The notes below the pieces were generated by a model. That model was not told the DNA's origin. It searched no databases and saw only the letters and a list, made by a program, of their open reading frames with translations. A program made the translations under genes and the position numbers. Below are positions 1 to 10,591 of a DNA stretch of 64,000 nt, piece after piece (positions within the stretch are counted from its first letter, which is position 1; each line of letters begins with the position of its first letter). The stretch comes from Alphaproteobacteria bacterium (GTDB lineage: Bacteria; Pseudomonadota; Alphaproteobacteria; Rhodobacterales; Rhodobacteraceae). The stretch covers positions 124,001 to 188,000 of the forward strand of contig JAUIFH010000006.1 of assembly GCA_030429495.1 (NCBI GenBank), in the 5' to 3' direction.

Positions 1-557
1 CGGTGCGTGACAACCTTCCCGAACTGCCGATCCTCGTGATCGGAGCGTCAGATGGGGCCAACGCCCGCATCGCGGCGTTTGAGGCCGGCGCGGACAACTA
101 TGTCTGTGCCGACTTCGACCACCGGGAACTTGCGGCCAAGATTCGCAGGCTTCTTTCCCTAAGCAGTGGTGGGCGCCCCGCGATCGCGGTCGACGATCTA
201 CAGGCCTGGCCGGACACCAACATCGTGATCCGTTCGGGTCTGCCCATCCGGCTGAGTTCCAAGGAAATGGAAGTCCTCCAATGCCTGGCGGCACGCGCGC
301 CGGAGCCGGTCTGCCGCATGACGATCCTCGAAAAAGCGTTCAACCTGAGCTTCGATCCGGGGACCAATATCGTCGAGGTTCATATCCACCGCCTACGGCA
401 GAAGATCGACAAGGGACACGACACGCCTCTGATCAACACCGTTCGGGGCGTAGGATATGTCCTGGGGCCAGTTACGGAGAACGCCCCGAAAAGCCCGCAG
501 ATCGTCAAGCCGGTACAAACGGCACGCTTCGGGATCGAGGCCCGCGCACGCGCCTGA
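1..557 (+). CDS. OmpR-family response regulator / winged-helix transcriptional regulator (5' end truncated by window)
   Basis: ORF 3..557; C-terminal wHTH motif (LSSKEMEVLQCLA...IVEVHIHRLRQKI...INTVRGVGYVL) and part of a receiver domain (FEAGADNYVCADFDHRELAAKIRRLL). Confidence 0.85.
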   Translation, partial: VRDNLPELPILVIGASDGANARIAAFEAGADNYVCADFDHRELAAKIRRLLSLSSGGRPAIAVDDLQAWPDTNIVIRSGLPIRLSSKEMEVLQCLAARAPEPVCRMTILEKAFNLSFDPGTNIVEVHIHRLRQKIDKGHDTPLINTVRGVGYVLGPVTENAPKSPQIVKPVQTARFGIEARARA

Positions 558-769
558 GGCGGGTCAGACCAGGCATTCTTGCCTGGATTCCGTCGGAAGG
601 GCGCAATGCTGCGTGCCCGCGCGCGCGGTGCAAACTCCGGATACTGTTGGCGGTAGCATGGATTTGAACAACGTGTACAATTCTGTGGCTCCCCCTCCGT
701 CGCGCCGGGCCGAGAATGCCCCGCCGCCGGCCCGGCGGGAACAGCAGGACGGCGCAGGTTGAGGGTGAC

Positions 770-3244
770 ATGTTCCGAATACTGAAGTCCCGAACGCGCA
801 ACAGGATCGAGGATCTTCGGACGCATTTCGACTGCGACTACTATCTTTCGCAGATCAACGGCGATGCAGGGAATGTCGGCGACCCGGTCGAGCACTACTA
901 CAAGACCGGTGCAACGCGCGGATTGGACCCCAGCCCGGAGTTTTCCACCACCTATTACCTCGCTGCCAATGACGACGTCGCGAAGTCCGGGGTGAACCCG
1001 TTCTGGCACTACATCGTTTTTGGAAAGCACGAGGGCCGGCCGGGGCGGCCCGGGAAATCGCAGGCACAAGCCAGGGCCGAAGATGCCGACCTGATGCTGG
1101 TCCTTTCAGAGTTCGACGCAGCCCATTATCGCGGGCGCCATCCCGAACTTACCGGCACCGACAGGGAACTGGCAGAGCACTATCTGACGACCGGCTGGCG
1201 GCTTGGCCACAATCCGAACGAAGAATTCCACACGGCGCTCTACGTCGCCTGCCACCCTGACGTGGCCGCGCGCGCAGCCAACCCTTTCGTGCACTATCTC
1301 AAGTTCGGCCGGGGCGAGGGGCGGTATCTGCCGGCGCCACCTGATATGAACCAGCCGGGACTGCCTGACGACCTGCAGGGCATCCTGCAAACCATGCGCC
1401 CGCATTTCGACGCGTCGTTCTACATGGACAGCAATCCGGACGCGACGATGGCGCGCCACGATCCGGTCCTGCATTACTGCCTTGCCGGATGGCGCGAGAA
1501 CCTCGATCCGCACCCGGATTTCTCGACTGCCGACTACCTTGCCGCAAATCTGGATGTCCGCGACGCCGGCATCAACCCGTTCTGGCACTACATCGTGCGC
1601 GGCATGGCAGAAGGACGTCGCGTCGCGCCCGGGGAGCCTGGCGTCCCGATCGCCGACAACCTGCACGAGATCGAGGCGATTCGGCCGCATTTCAGTCCGG
1701 ACCATTACCTGCGGCGCTATGACGATGTCGCCAAGGCCGGTGTCGATCCGCTGATACACTACTGCGCCGTCGGCTGGCGAGAAGGGCGCGACCCTGCCCC
1801 GGACTTCTCGACAAGCTACTATATCGACGCCAATCCCGATATCCGCGACGCCGGCGTCAACCCGTTCTGGCACTACATAGTTGCCGGAAAATCCGAAGGA
1901 CGTTCTCCACAGCACCCGGGCGGATATAAGGCCCGCATTCTTTCCGAGCTTCCGCCGCTGGAAGAGGAGGTCGAGACATGGATGCCGTGCGACGAACCGG
2001 CGCGGCGGCTGTCGGCACGCCAGATTCGCAGCCAGGTTTCCGCCTCACTGACGCCCGAGAGGAATCGCCTGATCCTGGCGGTGACGCATGACAACTACCG
2101 AAGGAACGGCGGGGGCGTTCAGCTTTGCCTTCAACGGGAGGAGGCGATGTCCGAGGAGCACGGCGCAGCCTACCTTGCCATCTACCCGTTGCGCCCCCTG
2201 CCCCGGCTTGCGCATCCGGCCGAGACGCCTGACCCGGATGTCGGGCTGATCCTGAACGGGCAGTATCTCGGCCCCGCCAGCATGTCGCGCGTGACCGAGG
2301 CGGTCACGGGCTTGCGCGGCGACGCCGAAGAAATCTCGCTGGTGATCCACCACCTGATCGGGCACCTCACCGAGGCGATCGCCGACCTTGCACGAGCGGC
2401 CGGCACTTCGGAATGCCTGTTCTGGGCGCACGACTTCTTCGCCCTGTGCCCCAGCTTCACCCTGCAACGGAACGATGTCGGCTATTGCGATGCGCCGCCC
2501 GCAATCAGCAATGCCTGCGCGCTCTGCCGGTATGGAGCGGAGCGGAAGGATCATCTGACCCGGATGAACGCGTTCTTTTCCGACCTTGACGTGCATGTGG
2601 TCTTTCCGTCCGAAAGCACGCAATCGATCTGGCACCGGCGCGCCGGCGTGACCCCTGCGCGCGAAACGGTTCTGCCGCATATCGAGTTGACACACACAGC
2701 ACATGCAGCGCCGACAGACGCCACGTTCGATGCCGCGGTACGGGTCGGTTTTCTTGGCCGGCCGGCAACCTACAAAGGCTGGCCGCTGTTCGAGAAACTC
2801 GTCCTCCAGCACCGCAATGACGATCGCTACGCGTTCTTCTATCTCGGGACCACCGATATCGGCCTGCCCGACGTGACCTCCGCCGCAGTCGACGTCACGG
2901 CTGAAAACCCGGACGCGATGACCGATGCCGTCGCGTCCCACGAACTCGACCTCGTCATCCATTGGGCATCCTGGCCGGAGACGTTCTCGATCACCGCCTA
3001 CGAGGCGCTGTCCGGCGGCGCCTATCTCGTCACCAACTCGGTCTCCGGCAATATCGCGGACACGGTCGAGCGGATCGGACGCGGTCTCGTCCTACAAACG
3101 GAGGACGAAATTCTCGCGGCGTTCGACAGCGGCACGATCAGGGACCTGGCCGAACGCCGCCGGAAGGATCGCGCGGCCGGATATCTCCGGCCATCGACGG
3201 GCAAGCTCTCCTACACGATCCTGGAAGGGGGGGCGCATCCATGA
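770..3244 (+). CDS. Glycosyltransferase with N-terminal tandem repeats
   Basis: ORF 716..3244, likely ATG at 770 (MFRILKSRTRN). Four ~75-aa repeats (FSTxYYLAANxDVRDAGVNPFWHYIVxGKxEGR) then a glycosyltransferase-like C-terminus (VGFLGRPATYKGWPLFEKL...TFSITAYEALSGGAYLVTN). Confidence 0.75.
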   Translation: MFRILKSRTRNRIEDLRTHFDCDYYLSQINGDAGNVGDPVEHYYKTGATRGLDPSPEFSTTYYLAANDDVAKSGVNPFWHYIVFGKHEGRPGRPGKSQAQARAEDADLMLVLSEFDAAHYRGRHPELTGTDRELAEHYLTTGWRLGHNPNEEFHTALYVACHPDVAARAANPFVHYLKFGRGEGRYLPAPPDMNQPGLPDDLQGILQTMRPHFDASFYMDSNPDATMARHDPVLHYCLAGWRENLDPHPDFSTADYLAANLDVRDAGINPFWHYIVRGMAEGRRVAPGEPGVPIADNLHEIEAIRPHFSPDHYLRRYDDVAKAGVDPLIHYCAVGWREGRDPAPDFSTSYYIDANPDIRDAGVNPFWHYIVAGKSEGRSPQHPGGYKARILSELPPLEEEVETWMPCDEPARRLSARQIRSQVSASLTPERNRLILAVTHDNYRRNGGGVQLCLQREEAMSEEHGAAYLAIYPLRPLPRLAHPAETPDPDVGLILNGQYLGPASMSRVTEAVTGLRGDAEEISLVIHHLIGHLTEAIADLARAAGTSECLFWAHDFFALCPSFTLQRNDVGYCDAPPAISNACALCRYGAERKDHLTRMNAFFSDLDVHVVFPSESTQSIWHRRAGVTPARETVLPHIELTHTAHAAPTDATFDAAVRVGFLGRPATYKGWPLFEKLVLQHRNDDRYAFFYLGTTDIGLPDVTSAAVDVTAENPDAMTDAVASHELDLVIHWASWPETFSITAYEALSGGAYLVTNSVSGNIADTVERIGRGLVLQTEDEILAAFDSGTIRDLAERRRKDRAAGYLRPSTGKLSYTILEGGAHP
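827..1920 (+). repeat. Four in-frame tandem coding repeats (~75 aa each, each made of two related half-repeats)
   Basis: DNA string aacccgttctggcactacat occurs near 994, 1575 and 1858; protein motif NPFWHYIV.GK.EGR plus HY..GWREGRDP recurs. Confidence 0.85.
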
Positions 3245-4275
3245 CGGTTCATGCCTATACCAGCTTTTCCTATGCCTACCTGAACCGGGCCCGCGTCCTT
3301 GCGGCAAGCCTGCGCGAGCAGCATCCCGACTGGGTGCTCTGGGCCGTGCTCACCGACAGGGAGCCGGAGGGATTCGCGTTCGACCTTGACGCTGAGGATT
3401 TCGACCGGATGGTCACGGCCGAAGACCTGTTCGGCGACGACACCGCGCGCTGGCTCTTCGGTCACGATGTCGTGGAGGCCTGCACGGCGGTAAAGGCGCG
3501 TGCCCTGCAGCACATCTTGGCGGAACCCGGTGCATCCAAGATCGTGTATCTCGACCCGGACATTGCGGTCTTCAACCCGCTCGATCCTCTGATCGAAATA
3601 CTCGACGATCACTCCATTGCCCTGACGCCGCACCAGATCACCCCCGATCCCGGCGCCGAGAAACGCGCCGTGCTGGACAATGAGATCACGTCCCTCAGCC
3701 ACGGGGCCTACAATCTCGGCTTTCTTGCCGTGCGCAACGACGGTGAAGCGCATCGCTTCGCGGCGTGGTGGGCCGAGCGCCTTCAGGATTGGTGCCACGA
3801 CCGGCGCGACATCGGGGTGTTCGTCGACCAGAAATGGTGCGATCTCGTCCCCTGCTTCTTTGACAACGTTAAAATCATCCGCGATCCCGGCTACAACGTC
3901 GCGAGCTGGAACCTGAGCCAGCGGACGCTCGCCTTCGATCCCGAAGGTACAGCGCGCGTGAACGGCGCGAAGCTGCGGTTTTATCATTTTACAAAGCTCG
4001 GCGCCCTCGGCGATCTGATGACTGCGCGTTATGCCGGTGACAATGCGGAGATTTACGAACTATGGTGGTGGTATCGCCACAGGATCGACGCAGCAACGGA
4101 TCCAGCCATACCACAAGGGTGGTGGTATTATGGCGCATTTGACAACGGCAGGAAGATTCCGAAATCTGTTCGGGAGCTCTACCGGGAAAGGGAAGACCTT
4201 AGAAGTACGTTCGTCCAGCCGTTCAAAGTGGACGACGGCTTCTTTGGCTGGCTTGCCGATCACGACTATCTGTGA
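3241..4275 (+). CDS. Glycosyltransferase (GT-A-like, DxD motif)
   Basis: ATG at 3241 overlaps upstream stop (ATGA). MTVHAYTSFSYAYLNRARVLAASLREQHPDW...KIVYLDPDIAVFNPL. Confidence 0.65.
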   Translation: MTVHAYTSFSYAYLNRARVLAASLREQHPDWVLWAVLTDREPEGFAFDLDAEDFDRMVTAEDLFGDDTARWLFGHDVVEACTAVKARALQHILAEPGASKIVYLDPDIAVFNPLDPLIEILDDHSIALTPHQITPDPGAEKRAVLDNEITSLSHGAYNLGFLAVRNDGEAHRFAAWWAERLQDWCHDRRDIGVFVDQKWCDLVPCFFDNVKIIRDPGYNVASWNLSQRTLAFDPEGTARVNGAKLRFYHFTKLGALGDLMTARYAGDNAEIYELWWWYRHRIDAATDPAIPQGWWYYGAFDNGRKIPKSVRELYREREDLRSTFVQPFKVDDGFFGWLADHDYL

Positions 4276-4306
4276 CGGCCGCCGGCACGTTTTGACAGAG
4301 GACTAA

Positions 4307-5197
4307 ATGAACAATCGGCTCGCCGTCATCTATCAGTTCGGCAAGGTCGCCAGCACATCGGTCGTCAGCACACTTGACGAGTTGGAGGGGGTGACGGCAG
4401 TCCAGAGCCACTTCCTCGGAAAGGACGCCCTGTTGGGGTGCCTGAAAACGCTGACCAATCCGAACGTCCCGGATTACTTTTTCGAGCACCAACTCGGCCA
4501 GTTGATCGACAATGCCCGCCTGAGCCGGAGGATCGACGTGCTTCGCGCTGGGGGCACCGAGGAGCGGCTGCTCGTTATCTCGATGACGCGCCACCCGTTC
4601 GACTGGTTCCGTTCCAGCGTCGTTCAGGACCTTGAAGGCTACCTGCCGATGTTCCGTGACTTCCTCGACAGCAAGGAGATCGAGCCGACCGACGACGACA
4701 AGACGATCGGCATCGCCCTCACGCATCTCTTCAACGTCTTCGGGCGGATCATCACCCGATGCGGCGGGGTGGATCAGACGCTCGACCGGCTGAAGGCGGG
4801 ACAGGCGAAGGTTTTCGCCGGAAGCCAGATTGAAAATGCACCCAGGCTGCAAAGCTTTTTCTACATGGCGCTGCGCCCCTTCGACTGGTTCGAGCGACAT
4901 TTCGAGACGTCGCTGGGCGTCCGGATCGACGATTTCACCGTCATCGACCAGACCTACCGGTTTTCGGACGAGACCGGCGATTTCTGCATCTTCCGCTATG
5001 AGGACATGGCGACGGCCCTGCCCGCCTGCCTTGAGGCATTCGGCGTCCCGGCGCCGCAGACGGTCAAGGAACGCAATGTCAGCGCCAAGAAGCCCTTCGC
5101 GGCCGCGACGAAATCCGCGTTCCAGACCCCGGCCGCGGAACGGCTGCATGCACTCTTTCTCGACACCGCCTATTCGCGACGTTTCGACTACGGCTGA
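4307..5197 (+). CDS. Sulfotransferase-like / capsular polysaccharide synthesis family protein
   Basis: P-loop-like 5'-PSB motif IYQFGKVASTSV and downstream MTRHPFDWFRSS motif. Confidence 0.6.
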   Translation: MNNRLAVIYQFGKVASTSVVSTLDELEGVTAVQSHFLGKDALLGCLKTLTNPNVPDYFFEHQLGQLIDNARLSRRIDVLRAGGTEERLLVISMTRHPFDWFRSSVVQDLEGYLPMFRDFLDSKEIEPTDDDKTIGIALTHLFNVFGRIITRCGGVDQTLDRLKAGQAKVFAGSQIENAPRLQSFFYMALRPFDWFERHFETSLGVRIDDFTVIDQTYRFSDETGDFCIFRYEDMATALPACLEAFGVPAPQTVKERNVSAKKPFAAATKSAFQTPAAERLHALFLDTAYSRRFDYG

Positions 5198-5296
5198 ACC
5201 CGCAGGGACAGGGCTGGTGGCAGAATCCCGGGAACACCACGCAAGACAACGCGTCCCATCCGGTCAAAAACAACTGCTGATCTACTGGGATTTAAG

Positions 5297-5372
5297 TGGT
5301 GCCCAGAGCCGGAATCGAACCAGCGACACGCGGATTTTCAATCCGCTGCTCTACCAACTGAGCTATCTGGGC
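5297..5372 (-). tRNA. tRNA-Phe (GAA)
   Basis: Reverse complement GCCCAGATAGCTCAGTTGGTAGAGCAGCGGATTGAAAATCCGCGTGTCGCTGGTTCGATTCCGGCTCTGGGCACCA; 76 nt with encoded CCA, anticodon GAA. Confidence 0.97.
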
Positions 5373-5467
5373 ACCGGGGGCGCATGGCGCCCGGCCCGGC
5401 GTGTTTAGGCGAGAGGCGCGGGGCTGTCCAGAGGGTTTTCACGAATTTCACCGGTCTGCGACAGGCG

Positions 5468-5641
5468 TCAATGCGGCCGTGGCGGAGCCGCCGCATCGGC
5501 TTCGTCAGGCAGGTCGTCCTCCTCGGCCGGAATGGCGTAGGCCCCGGTCAGCCACCGCCCGAGATCGACATCGGCGCAGCGCTTCGAGCAGAACGGGCGA
5601 TACTTCGGATCGGTTTCCTTGCGGCAGATCGGGCAGGTCAT
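5468..5641 (-). CDS. yacG: DNA gyrase inhibitor YacG (zinc-binding)
   Basis: 57-aa ORF translated by hand: [57 protein letters not shown]; CxxC...CxxxC zinc motif; ATGA overlap with rng. Confidence 0.9.
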   Translation of the reverse strand: MTCPICRKETDPKYRPFCSKRCADVDLGRWLTGAYAIPAEEDDLPDEADAAAPPRPH

Positions 5642-6690
5642 GACTCAGCATTCCCCAGAACCGCCGCGATAGGCAAGCGATCGCGCTTGCGTTGCAGTTC
5701 GAAATTCCCGAGCGGCGTCCAGCCGGCAAGGCTCGTTTCTGACGCTTCGCCGCGGAACGCGGTCCGCAATTGCTGGTCAAGTGCGGCCCGGTCGCGTTTC
5801 GGCATCGGCGCAAAATCCACGGTCACCTGGCCGCCGAGGCCGCGCAGCCTGAGCTGGCGCGGCAAATCGCGGGCGGCGGCGATGTTGGCCTTGAGGCTGG
5901 CTGCCGGCGACGTGTCGGGGCCTGTGTTGACATCGACGGCGACCAGCGCGCGTGTCGGTTCGATCGCCATGTTCGCGCCTCCCGGCAGAGGGACAAGGGG
6001 ATGGACGAGCGCGTCGATCATCTCTTCGACGCCGTGGGCGGCAAAGGCGCCTTCACCCTCGGCGACCTCGTCCGGTGCGGGGTCGGTCCAGTCTCGGCCG
6101 GCTTCCTCATGTGGCGATGCGGCATCGACCAGAAGCTCCGGACCACCGGTGAGGTCGGCGCTGACGACTTCGGCAAGGTTCCGCATCGCAGCGATGTCGG
6201 CCGCGATGTCGTCATCGTCGGCAATGGCCGAGACCGACCGCAGGATCAGCCCGAAGCCCGATCCGGCCATCACCTCGCCAGCCAGCGCCTCAAGCCGCGC
6301 GCGGTCTTCCGGCGCCTTGATCCGGCGCGAAGCGTTCAGGCCGGGCGCAGAGGGCGTGACGATGGCGAGCCGGCTTTTGAACAGAAGCCGCGTCGTCACC
6401 GGGAGCGCCTTGCCCGGCTCGGCAAAGCCCGACACCTGCACAATCACAGGCTTGCCCGGGGCAAGTCCCCTGGTTTCCCGCAGGAACCCCTTCTCGCCCC
6501 CCGGCAGCTTGACGAAGGCGCCGCCCTGCCCTTTCATCTGCCGGTCAAGAACGCCGCGCAGGATCGCGCCGGGGGCAAAGCCTGCCGCTTCACCTGCCTC
6601 GACCAAGACGTCCTGCAACTGGCCGTCGACTACCAGCGCCGCCGCCTCGCGGCCCCGATAGGTTCCAAGAACGACGACGCGCCCCTTCAT
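5638..6690 (-). CDS. rng: Ribonuclease E/G
   Basis: [41 protein letters not shown] motifs. Confidence 0.88.
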   Translation of the reverse strand: MKGRVVVLGTYRGREAAALVVDGQLQDVLVEAGEAAGFAPGAILRGVLDRQMKGQGGAFVKLPGGEKGFLRETRGLAPGKPVIVQVSGFAEPGKALPVTTRLLFKSRLAIVTPSAPGLNASRRIKAPEDRARLEALAGEVMAGSGFGLILRSVSAIADDDDIAADIAAMRNLAEVVSADLTGGPELLVDAASPHEEAGRDWTDPAPDEVAEGEGAFAAHGVEEMIDALVHPLVPLPGGANMAIEPTRALVAVDVNTGPDTSPAASLKANIAAARDLPRQLRLRGLGGQVTVDFAPMPKRDRAALDQQLRTAFRGEASETSLAGWTPLGNFELQRKRDRLPIAAVLGNAES

Positions 6691-7271
6691 GCCTCAACTC
6701 CGTGAACGTCGATGCCTGCCGCTTCCAGAAGATGTGCCGTTTCGGCAACCGGCAGGCCGACCACCCCGGTGAACGACCCCTGCAACCAGGGAATGAAGGC
6801 GCCAAAACGGCCCTGGATCCCGTAGGCGCCGGCCTTGCCCTGCCATTCGCCGGAAGCGAGATAGGCGTTGATCTCGGTATCCGAGAGGGCCTTCACCTTC
6901 ACCACGGTTTCCACGGCCCGCTCCCATACCCGTGTGCCGCGCTTGACCGCGACGGCGGTGATGACGCGATGACGGCGCCCCGAAAGCTTCAGCAGGAATT
7001 CCGCCGCCTCGCCCGCAGTTTCGGGTTTGCCGAGGATGCGCCGGCCAAGGGCCACGGTCGTGTCGGCGCACAGAACAACCTCATCGGGGCCGCAGGGCAC
7101 CGCCCCGGCCTTTTCCCGCGCCATGCGGGCGCAATAATGGCGCGGCAACTCGCCCTTGCGCGGCGTCTCGTCGATATCGGGGGGCCGGATCGCATCCGGT
7201 CGAAGGCCGAGCTGCGCCAAAAGTTCCCTTCGGCGCGGACTGGCCGAGCCGAGGATCAGGCGCGGGGCCAC
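6687..7271 (-). CDS. maf: Maf-family nucleotide pyrophosphatase
   Basis: [19 protein letters not shown]...[18 protein letters not shown]...[28 protein letters not shown]. Confidence 0.93.
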   Translation of the reverse strand: MAPRLILGSASPRRRELLAQLGLRPDAIRPPDIDETPRKGELPRHYCARMAREKAGAVPCGPDEVVLCADTTVALGRRILGKPETAGEAAEFLLKLSGRRHRVITAVAVKRGTRVWERAVETVVKVKALSDTEINAYLASGEWQGKAGAYGIQGRFGAFIPWLQGSFTGVVGLPVAETAHLLEAAGIDVHGVEA

Positions 7272-7272
7272 C

Positions 7273-7491
7273 TTACTTGAAACGGTAATTGATCCGCCCC
7301 TTGGACAGGTCGTAGGGCGTCATCGTCACCTGCACCTTGTCGCCCGCAAGGACGCGGATGCGGTTCTTGCGCATCTTTCCTGCCATCGTCGCGATGATCT
7401 CATGGCCGTTCTCGAGCTCGACCCGGAATGTCGCGTTTGGCAGGAGTTCCTTCACGACGCCCGGAAATTCGAGTCCTTCTTCCTTGGCCAT
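7273..7491 (-). CDS. infA: Translation initiation factor IF-1
   Basis: [72 protein letters not shown]. Confidence 0.97.
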   Translation of the reverse strand: MAKEEGLEFPGVVKELLPNATFRVELENGHEIIATMAGKMRKNRIRVLAGDKVQVTMTPYDLSKGRINYRFK

Positions 7492-7564
7492 GGTCACTCC
7501 ATTGATGGTTCCACGCCCGGCTCCGCGCCGGGCGCGCGTTAAATGCGCCCGATGGGCCGGAATT

Positions 7565-8470
7565 TCAAGCGATTTCTCGGCTGTTGCTGTGAACCGTCAC
7601 ACGGGAAAGCTGCGCATCCTGCTCCGGCCAGTGCTGCATGTTCAGGACGATCCCATCCGCGCGCACATCCGCGATGGCCGCTCGCGATACCTCGGCATAG
7701 ACCCAGCCCGGCTGGCCGACGACACCTTCGGCAAGGATGCCGTTGGACGGGAAACCACGGTCGGGCGGACCGTAGACCGAGGCCGCTCCGGTATTTTCCT
7801 CCATCCCGTAGCACCAGGGCGCAGCGCCGACCACAGGGGCGTGGACCGCGACAAGCTGGTTTTCGAGCGCACGCGCCATGGCGCCCACCCGGACGCGCGT
7901 AAAACCGGCGAGCGCCTCGGTCGCGGAGGGAACCAGAAGGATCTCCACCCCCGCCTCTGCAAGCGCGCGGCCCAGCAGCGGAAACTCGCTGTCGTAGCAG
8001 ATGAGGATGCCGATCCGGCCAAGCGCGGTATCAAAGACCTGCAAGCCGTCCCCCGGCACGACATTCCAGCCATCGCGTTCCCACCGCGTCATCATCGCCT
8101 TGTCCTGATGCCCGATCAGACCGTCCGGTCCGAAGAGGCTCGCCCGGTTGACGGGTCTGCCACCGGCATGGGGCAAGCCGAAAACCGGTCCGGAAGCGGA
8201 GAGGATGTGAACGCCTTGCGCGGCCGCCAGACGGGCGTGGAGCGCTTCGGATGCGGCCTTGTGGCGATCGACCTCGACCAGCGCGCCCCGGATGTCGCCC
8301 GCGACATCCGCGCCGCCGAGCGAGGCGAGTTCCATCGCACCGTATTCAGGAAAGACCAGAAGCTGCGCACCCGCGCCGGCGGCCTCCGCGACCCATTTTC
8401 CGACTTTCGCTTCGTATTCCGACCAGTCGTCGAACCAGTCCAGCGGATAGGCGGCGGCGGCAATTTTCAT
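7565..8470 (-). CDS. Carbon-nitrogen hydrolase (nitrilase superfamily)
   Basis: [13 protein letters not shown]...[13 protein letters not shown]...[18 protein letters not shown] (E-K-C nitrilase motifs). Confidence 0.85.
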   Translation of the reverse strand: MKIAAAAYPLDWFDDWSEYEAKVGKWVAEAAGAGAQLLVFPEYGAMELASLGGADVAGDIRGALVEVDRHKAASEALHARLAAAQGVHILSASGPVFGLPHAGGRPVNRASLFGPDGLIGHQDKAMMTRWERDGWNVVPGDGLQVFDTALGRIGILICYDSEFPLLGRALAEAGVEILLVPSATEALAGFTRVRVGAMARALENQLVAVHAPVVGAAPWCYGMEENTGAASVYGPPDRGFPSNGILAEGVVGQPGWVYAEVSRAAIADVRADGIVLNMQHWPEQDAQLSRVTVHSNSREIA

Positions 8471-8557
8471 CGGCAACTTCCTTTCTTGCGGCACCCACGA
8501 CCGGTCCTGTCCCGCTGCGGCATGTTTCGCGGCGCGCCCGGCAGAGGCATCGGGGTG

Positions 8558-9145
8558 TCAGAGCTTCCTGATCCAGAACTGCATCGGTTTCGGCGTTTCG
8601 CCTGCCTCACCGACATCCTTCCATGAATACTGCGCGACCGCCCCTTCGAGCGGCGCATAGCCACGCTTTTTCCAGAATCCGTCAAGCGGGCGGTAGCTGG
8701 CCGGATGCAGCGGGTGCTCCGCGGGCCGGACAACGCGGCAGAAGGCCGAATGGGTGCGACCAAGCTTGCGGGCATGGGCCTCCCTCGTATCGAAGAAGGC
8801 ATGACCCAGCCCCCGGCCCCGGTATTCCGGCAGCAGCACCGATTCCGCGCAGTAGAATATGTCGCTTAGCGCGATGCCGGACGCGGCGAAGGCGGCGCCG
8901 AATTCGTCGCCATGATCCTCCATCGGCGTGCCGGTAGACGCGCCGACCAGCCGCCCGTCATCGAATGCGCCTACGAGGATCGCGCCAGCACTGTCGCGAT
9001 AGGTGCGAAGATAGCGCCGCTCATAGACCGGATCGCCATCGTAGAGATAAGGCCATTCACGAAAAACGGCGATCCGCAGCCGGGCGACGGCGTCAAGCGC
9101 CGCCTCCAGTGCGTCGCCGGTCAGCGTGAGGACCTCGATCGTCAT
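8558..9145 (-). CDS. GNAT-family N-acetyltransferase
   Basis: CAESVLLPEYRGRGLGHAFFDTREAHARKLG motif. Confidence 0.8.
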   Translation of the reverse strand: MTIEVLTLTGDALEAALDAVARLRIAVFREWPYLYDGDPVYERRYLRTYRDSAGAILVGAFDDGRLVGASTGTPMEDHGDEFGAAFAASGIALSDIFYCAESVLLPEYRGRGLGHAFFDTREAHARKLGRTHSAFCRVVRPAEHPLHPASYRPLDGFWKKRGYAPLEGAVAQYSWKDVGEAGETPKPMQFWIRKL

Positions 9146-9540
9146 GCGGAAACCTGCCGGATCCAGTCCTGAAGGTTGTAGTAGGTCGTCACGCGAGTGA
9201 TCCTGCCGTCCTTGAGGTCGAAGAAACCGCCGGCGGGAAGGACGTATTTCTGGCCCCGCGCCTCGGGCAGCCCCGGATCGGTCTTGAGATAGGTTCCGTT
9301 GACCACGAATTCCGCCGCGCCGCGCGTACCGTCATCGTTCGAAAATACCACGATGTCGGTGAGTTCTTCCTTGTAGGTCTCGTTCATATGGCGGCAGAAA
9401 TCGGCGAAGGCCACCTTGCCAAGACGCTTTGCGCCCTCGTTAACGTGATGGGCGAAATCGTCGTGCAGCGTCTCCAGCATGGCGTTGAGATCGCCTCGGT
9501 TGAAGGCGGCGTAGTAGGCTTCGATCGTGGCGCGGGTCAT
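9142..9540 (-). CDS. Nuclear transport factor 2-like / SnoaL-type protein
   Basis: MTRATIEAYYAAFNRGDLNAMLETLHDDFAHHVNEG...GRITRVTTYYNLQDW. Confidence 0.8.
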   Translation of the reverse strand: MTRATIEAYYAAFNRGDLNAMLETLHDDFAHHVNEGAKRLGKVAFADFCRHMNETYKEELTDIVVFSNDDGTRGAAEFVVNGTYLKTDPGLPEARGQKYVLPAGGFFDLKDGRITRVTTYYNLQDWIRQVSA

Positions 9541-9647
9541 CCTGATCTCCGTTGGTTGCGGCCCGCACGATAGGCCGGCAGAGCCGCGCTGCCCATACCT
9601 ATTGCGTCGGTTCCGGCGCGCTTTGCGGCCTCGCCGCGCGACCGCCG

Positions 9648-10106
9648 CTATTCGGCCGTCGGCGGTCCGAACCGTTCGACCATCCTCGCCCGGATCTGGT
9701 CGCGCGCCTGCCTGTACGCGTTCAGCTTCGTCTCCCGCGCCTCGCCGATTCCGGTCGGATCCATGACCGGCCAGTATTCGACATCGAGGTGGAAGAATCG
9801 TGTAAATTCAAGAGCCTGACGCTGACTCGCCGGTGTGAGCGCGATCACGAGGTCGAAACCCGAAAGGTCGTCGCCCCATTGCTGCATCTCCTCGAAGCTG
9901 CGCGAACGGTGGCGCGAAAGTTCCACGCCGATCTCGTCGCAGGCGGCGACAGCGAAACCGTCGATTTCAAGATCGTTGTGGACACCGGCCGACTGCACAT
10001 AGCAGTCGTGGCCGTAGAACTTCTTCATGATGCCCTCGGCCATGGGCGAACGGACAGCGTTGTGATCGCAGCAGAAGAGCACCGACTGGGGCAGCTTTCC
10101 CACCAC
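9648..10106 (-). CDS. Low-molecular-weight protein-tyrosine phosphatase / arsenate reductase-like
   Basis: SVLFCCDHNAVRSPMAEGIMKKFYG; ORF opens at 10133 but a GTG start near 10106 avoids overlap with the upstream gene. Confidence 0.8.
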   Translation of the reverse strand: MVGKLPQSVLFCCDHNAVRSPMAEGIMKKFYGHDCYVQSAGVHNDLEIDGFAVAACDEIGVELSRHRSRSFEEMQQWGDDLSGFDLVIALTPASQRQALEFTRFFHLDVEYWPVMDPTGIGEARETKLNAYRQARDQIRARMVERFGPPTAE

Positions 10107-10108
10107 GT

Positions 10109-10591
10109 TCAGCCCCCGAAATGCAGGACACAAATCAGGGTGAAAAGCCGCCGCGCGGTGTCGATATCCAGGTCCGCCTTGCCTTCCAGCCGCTCCTGAA
10201 GCACCCGCGCCCCTTCATTGTGGATGCCGCGCCGCGCCATGTCGATCGCCTCGATCTGGCTCGGCGGCAGGCGCTTCACGGCCTCGAAATAGCTTTCGCA
10301 GATCTGGAAATAATCCTTCACGACCTGCCGGAACGGCCCCAGCGACAGGTGGAACTCCGCGACTTTGCCGCCATCCTCCGCCTCGATGTCGAAGACAAGC
10401 CGCTTCTCCCGGATCGCGAGCGCGAGGCGAAAAGGCCCTTCGGGGCTCGTGGCGGCGTCCTTCTGCGGCAGGACGAAACTGTTGTCTTCCAGAAGATCGA
10501 AGATCGCGACCTTGCGTTCCTGTTCCACTTCCGGCGTGGGCGCGGGCAGACCGCGATCGTCGATCTCGATATGGCAGATACGGCTCATCAC
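10109..10591 (-). CDS. UPF0262 family protein
   Basis: MSRICHIEIDDRGLPAPTPEVEQERKVAIFDLLEDNSF; ATGA overlap with hisD. Confidence 0.8.
   Translation of the reverse strand: MMSRICHIEIDDRGLPAPTPEVEQERKVAIFDLLEDNSFVLPQKDAATSPEGPFRLALAIREKRLVFDIEAEDGGKVAEFHLSLGPFRQVVKDYFQICESYFEAVKRLPPSQIEAIDMARRGIHNEGARVLQERLEGKADLDIDTARRLFTLICVLHFGG

Noticed and set aside
5384-8626. Long plus-strand ORFs (5384..6661, 5770..6705, 7337..8626)
   Set aside because: Shadow frames opposite rng, maf, infA and the nitrilase gene.
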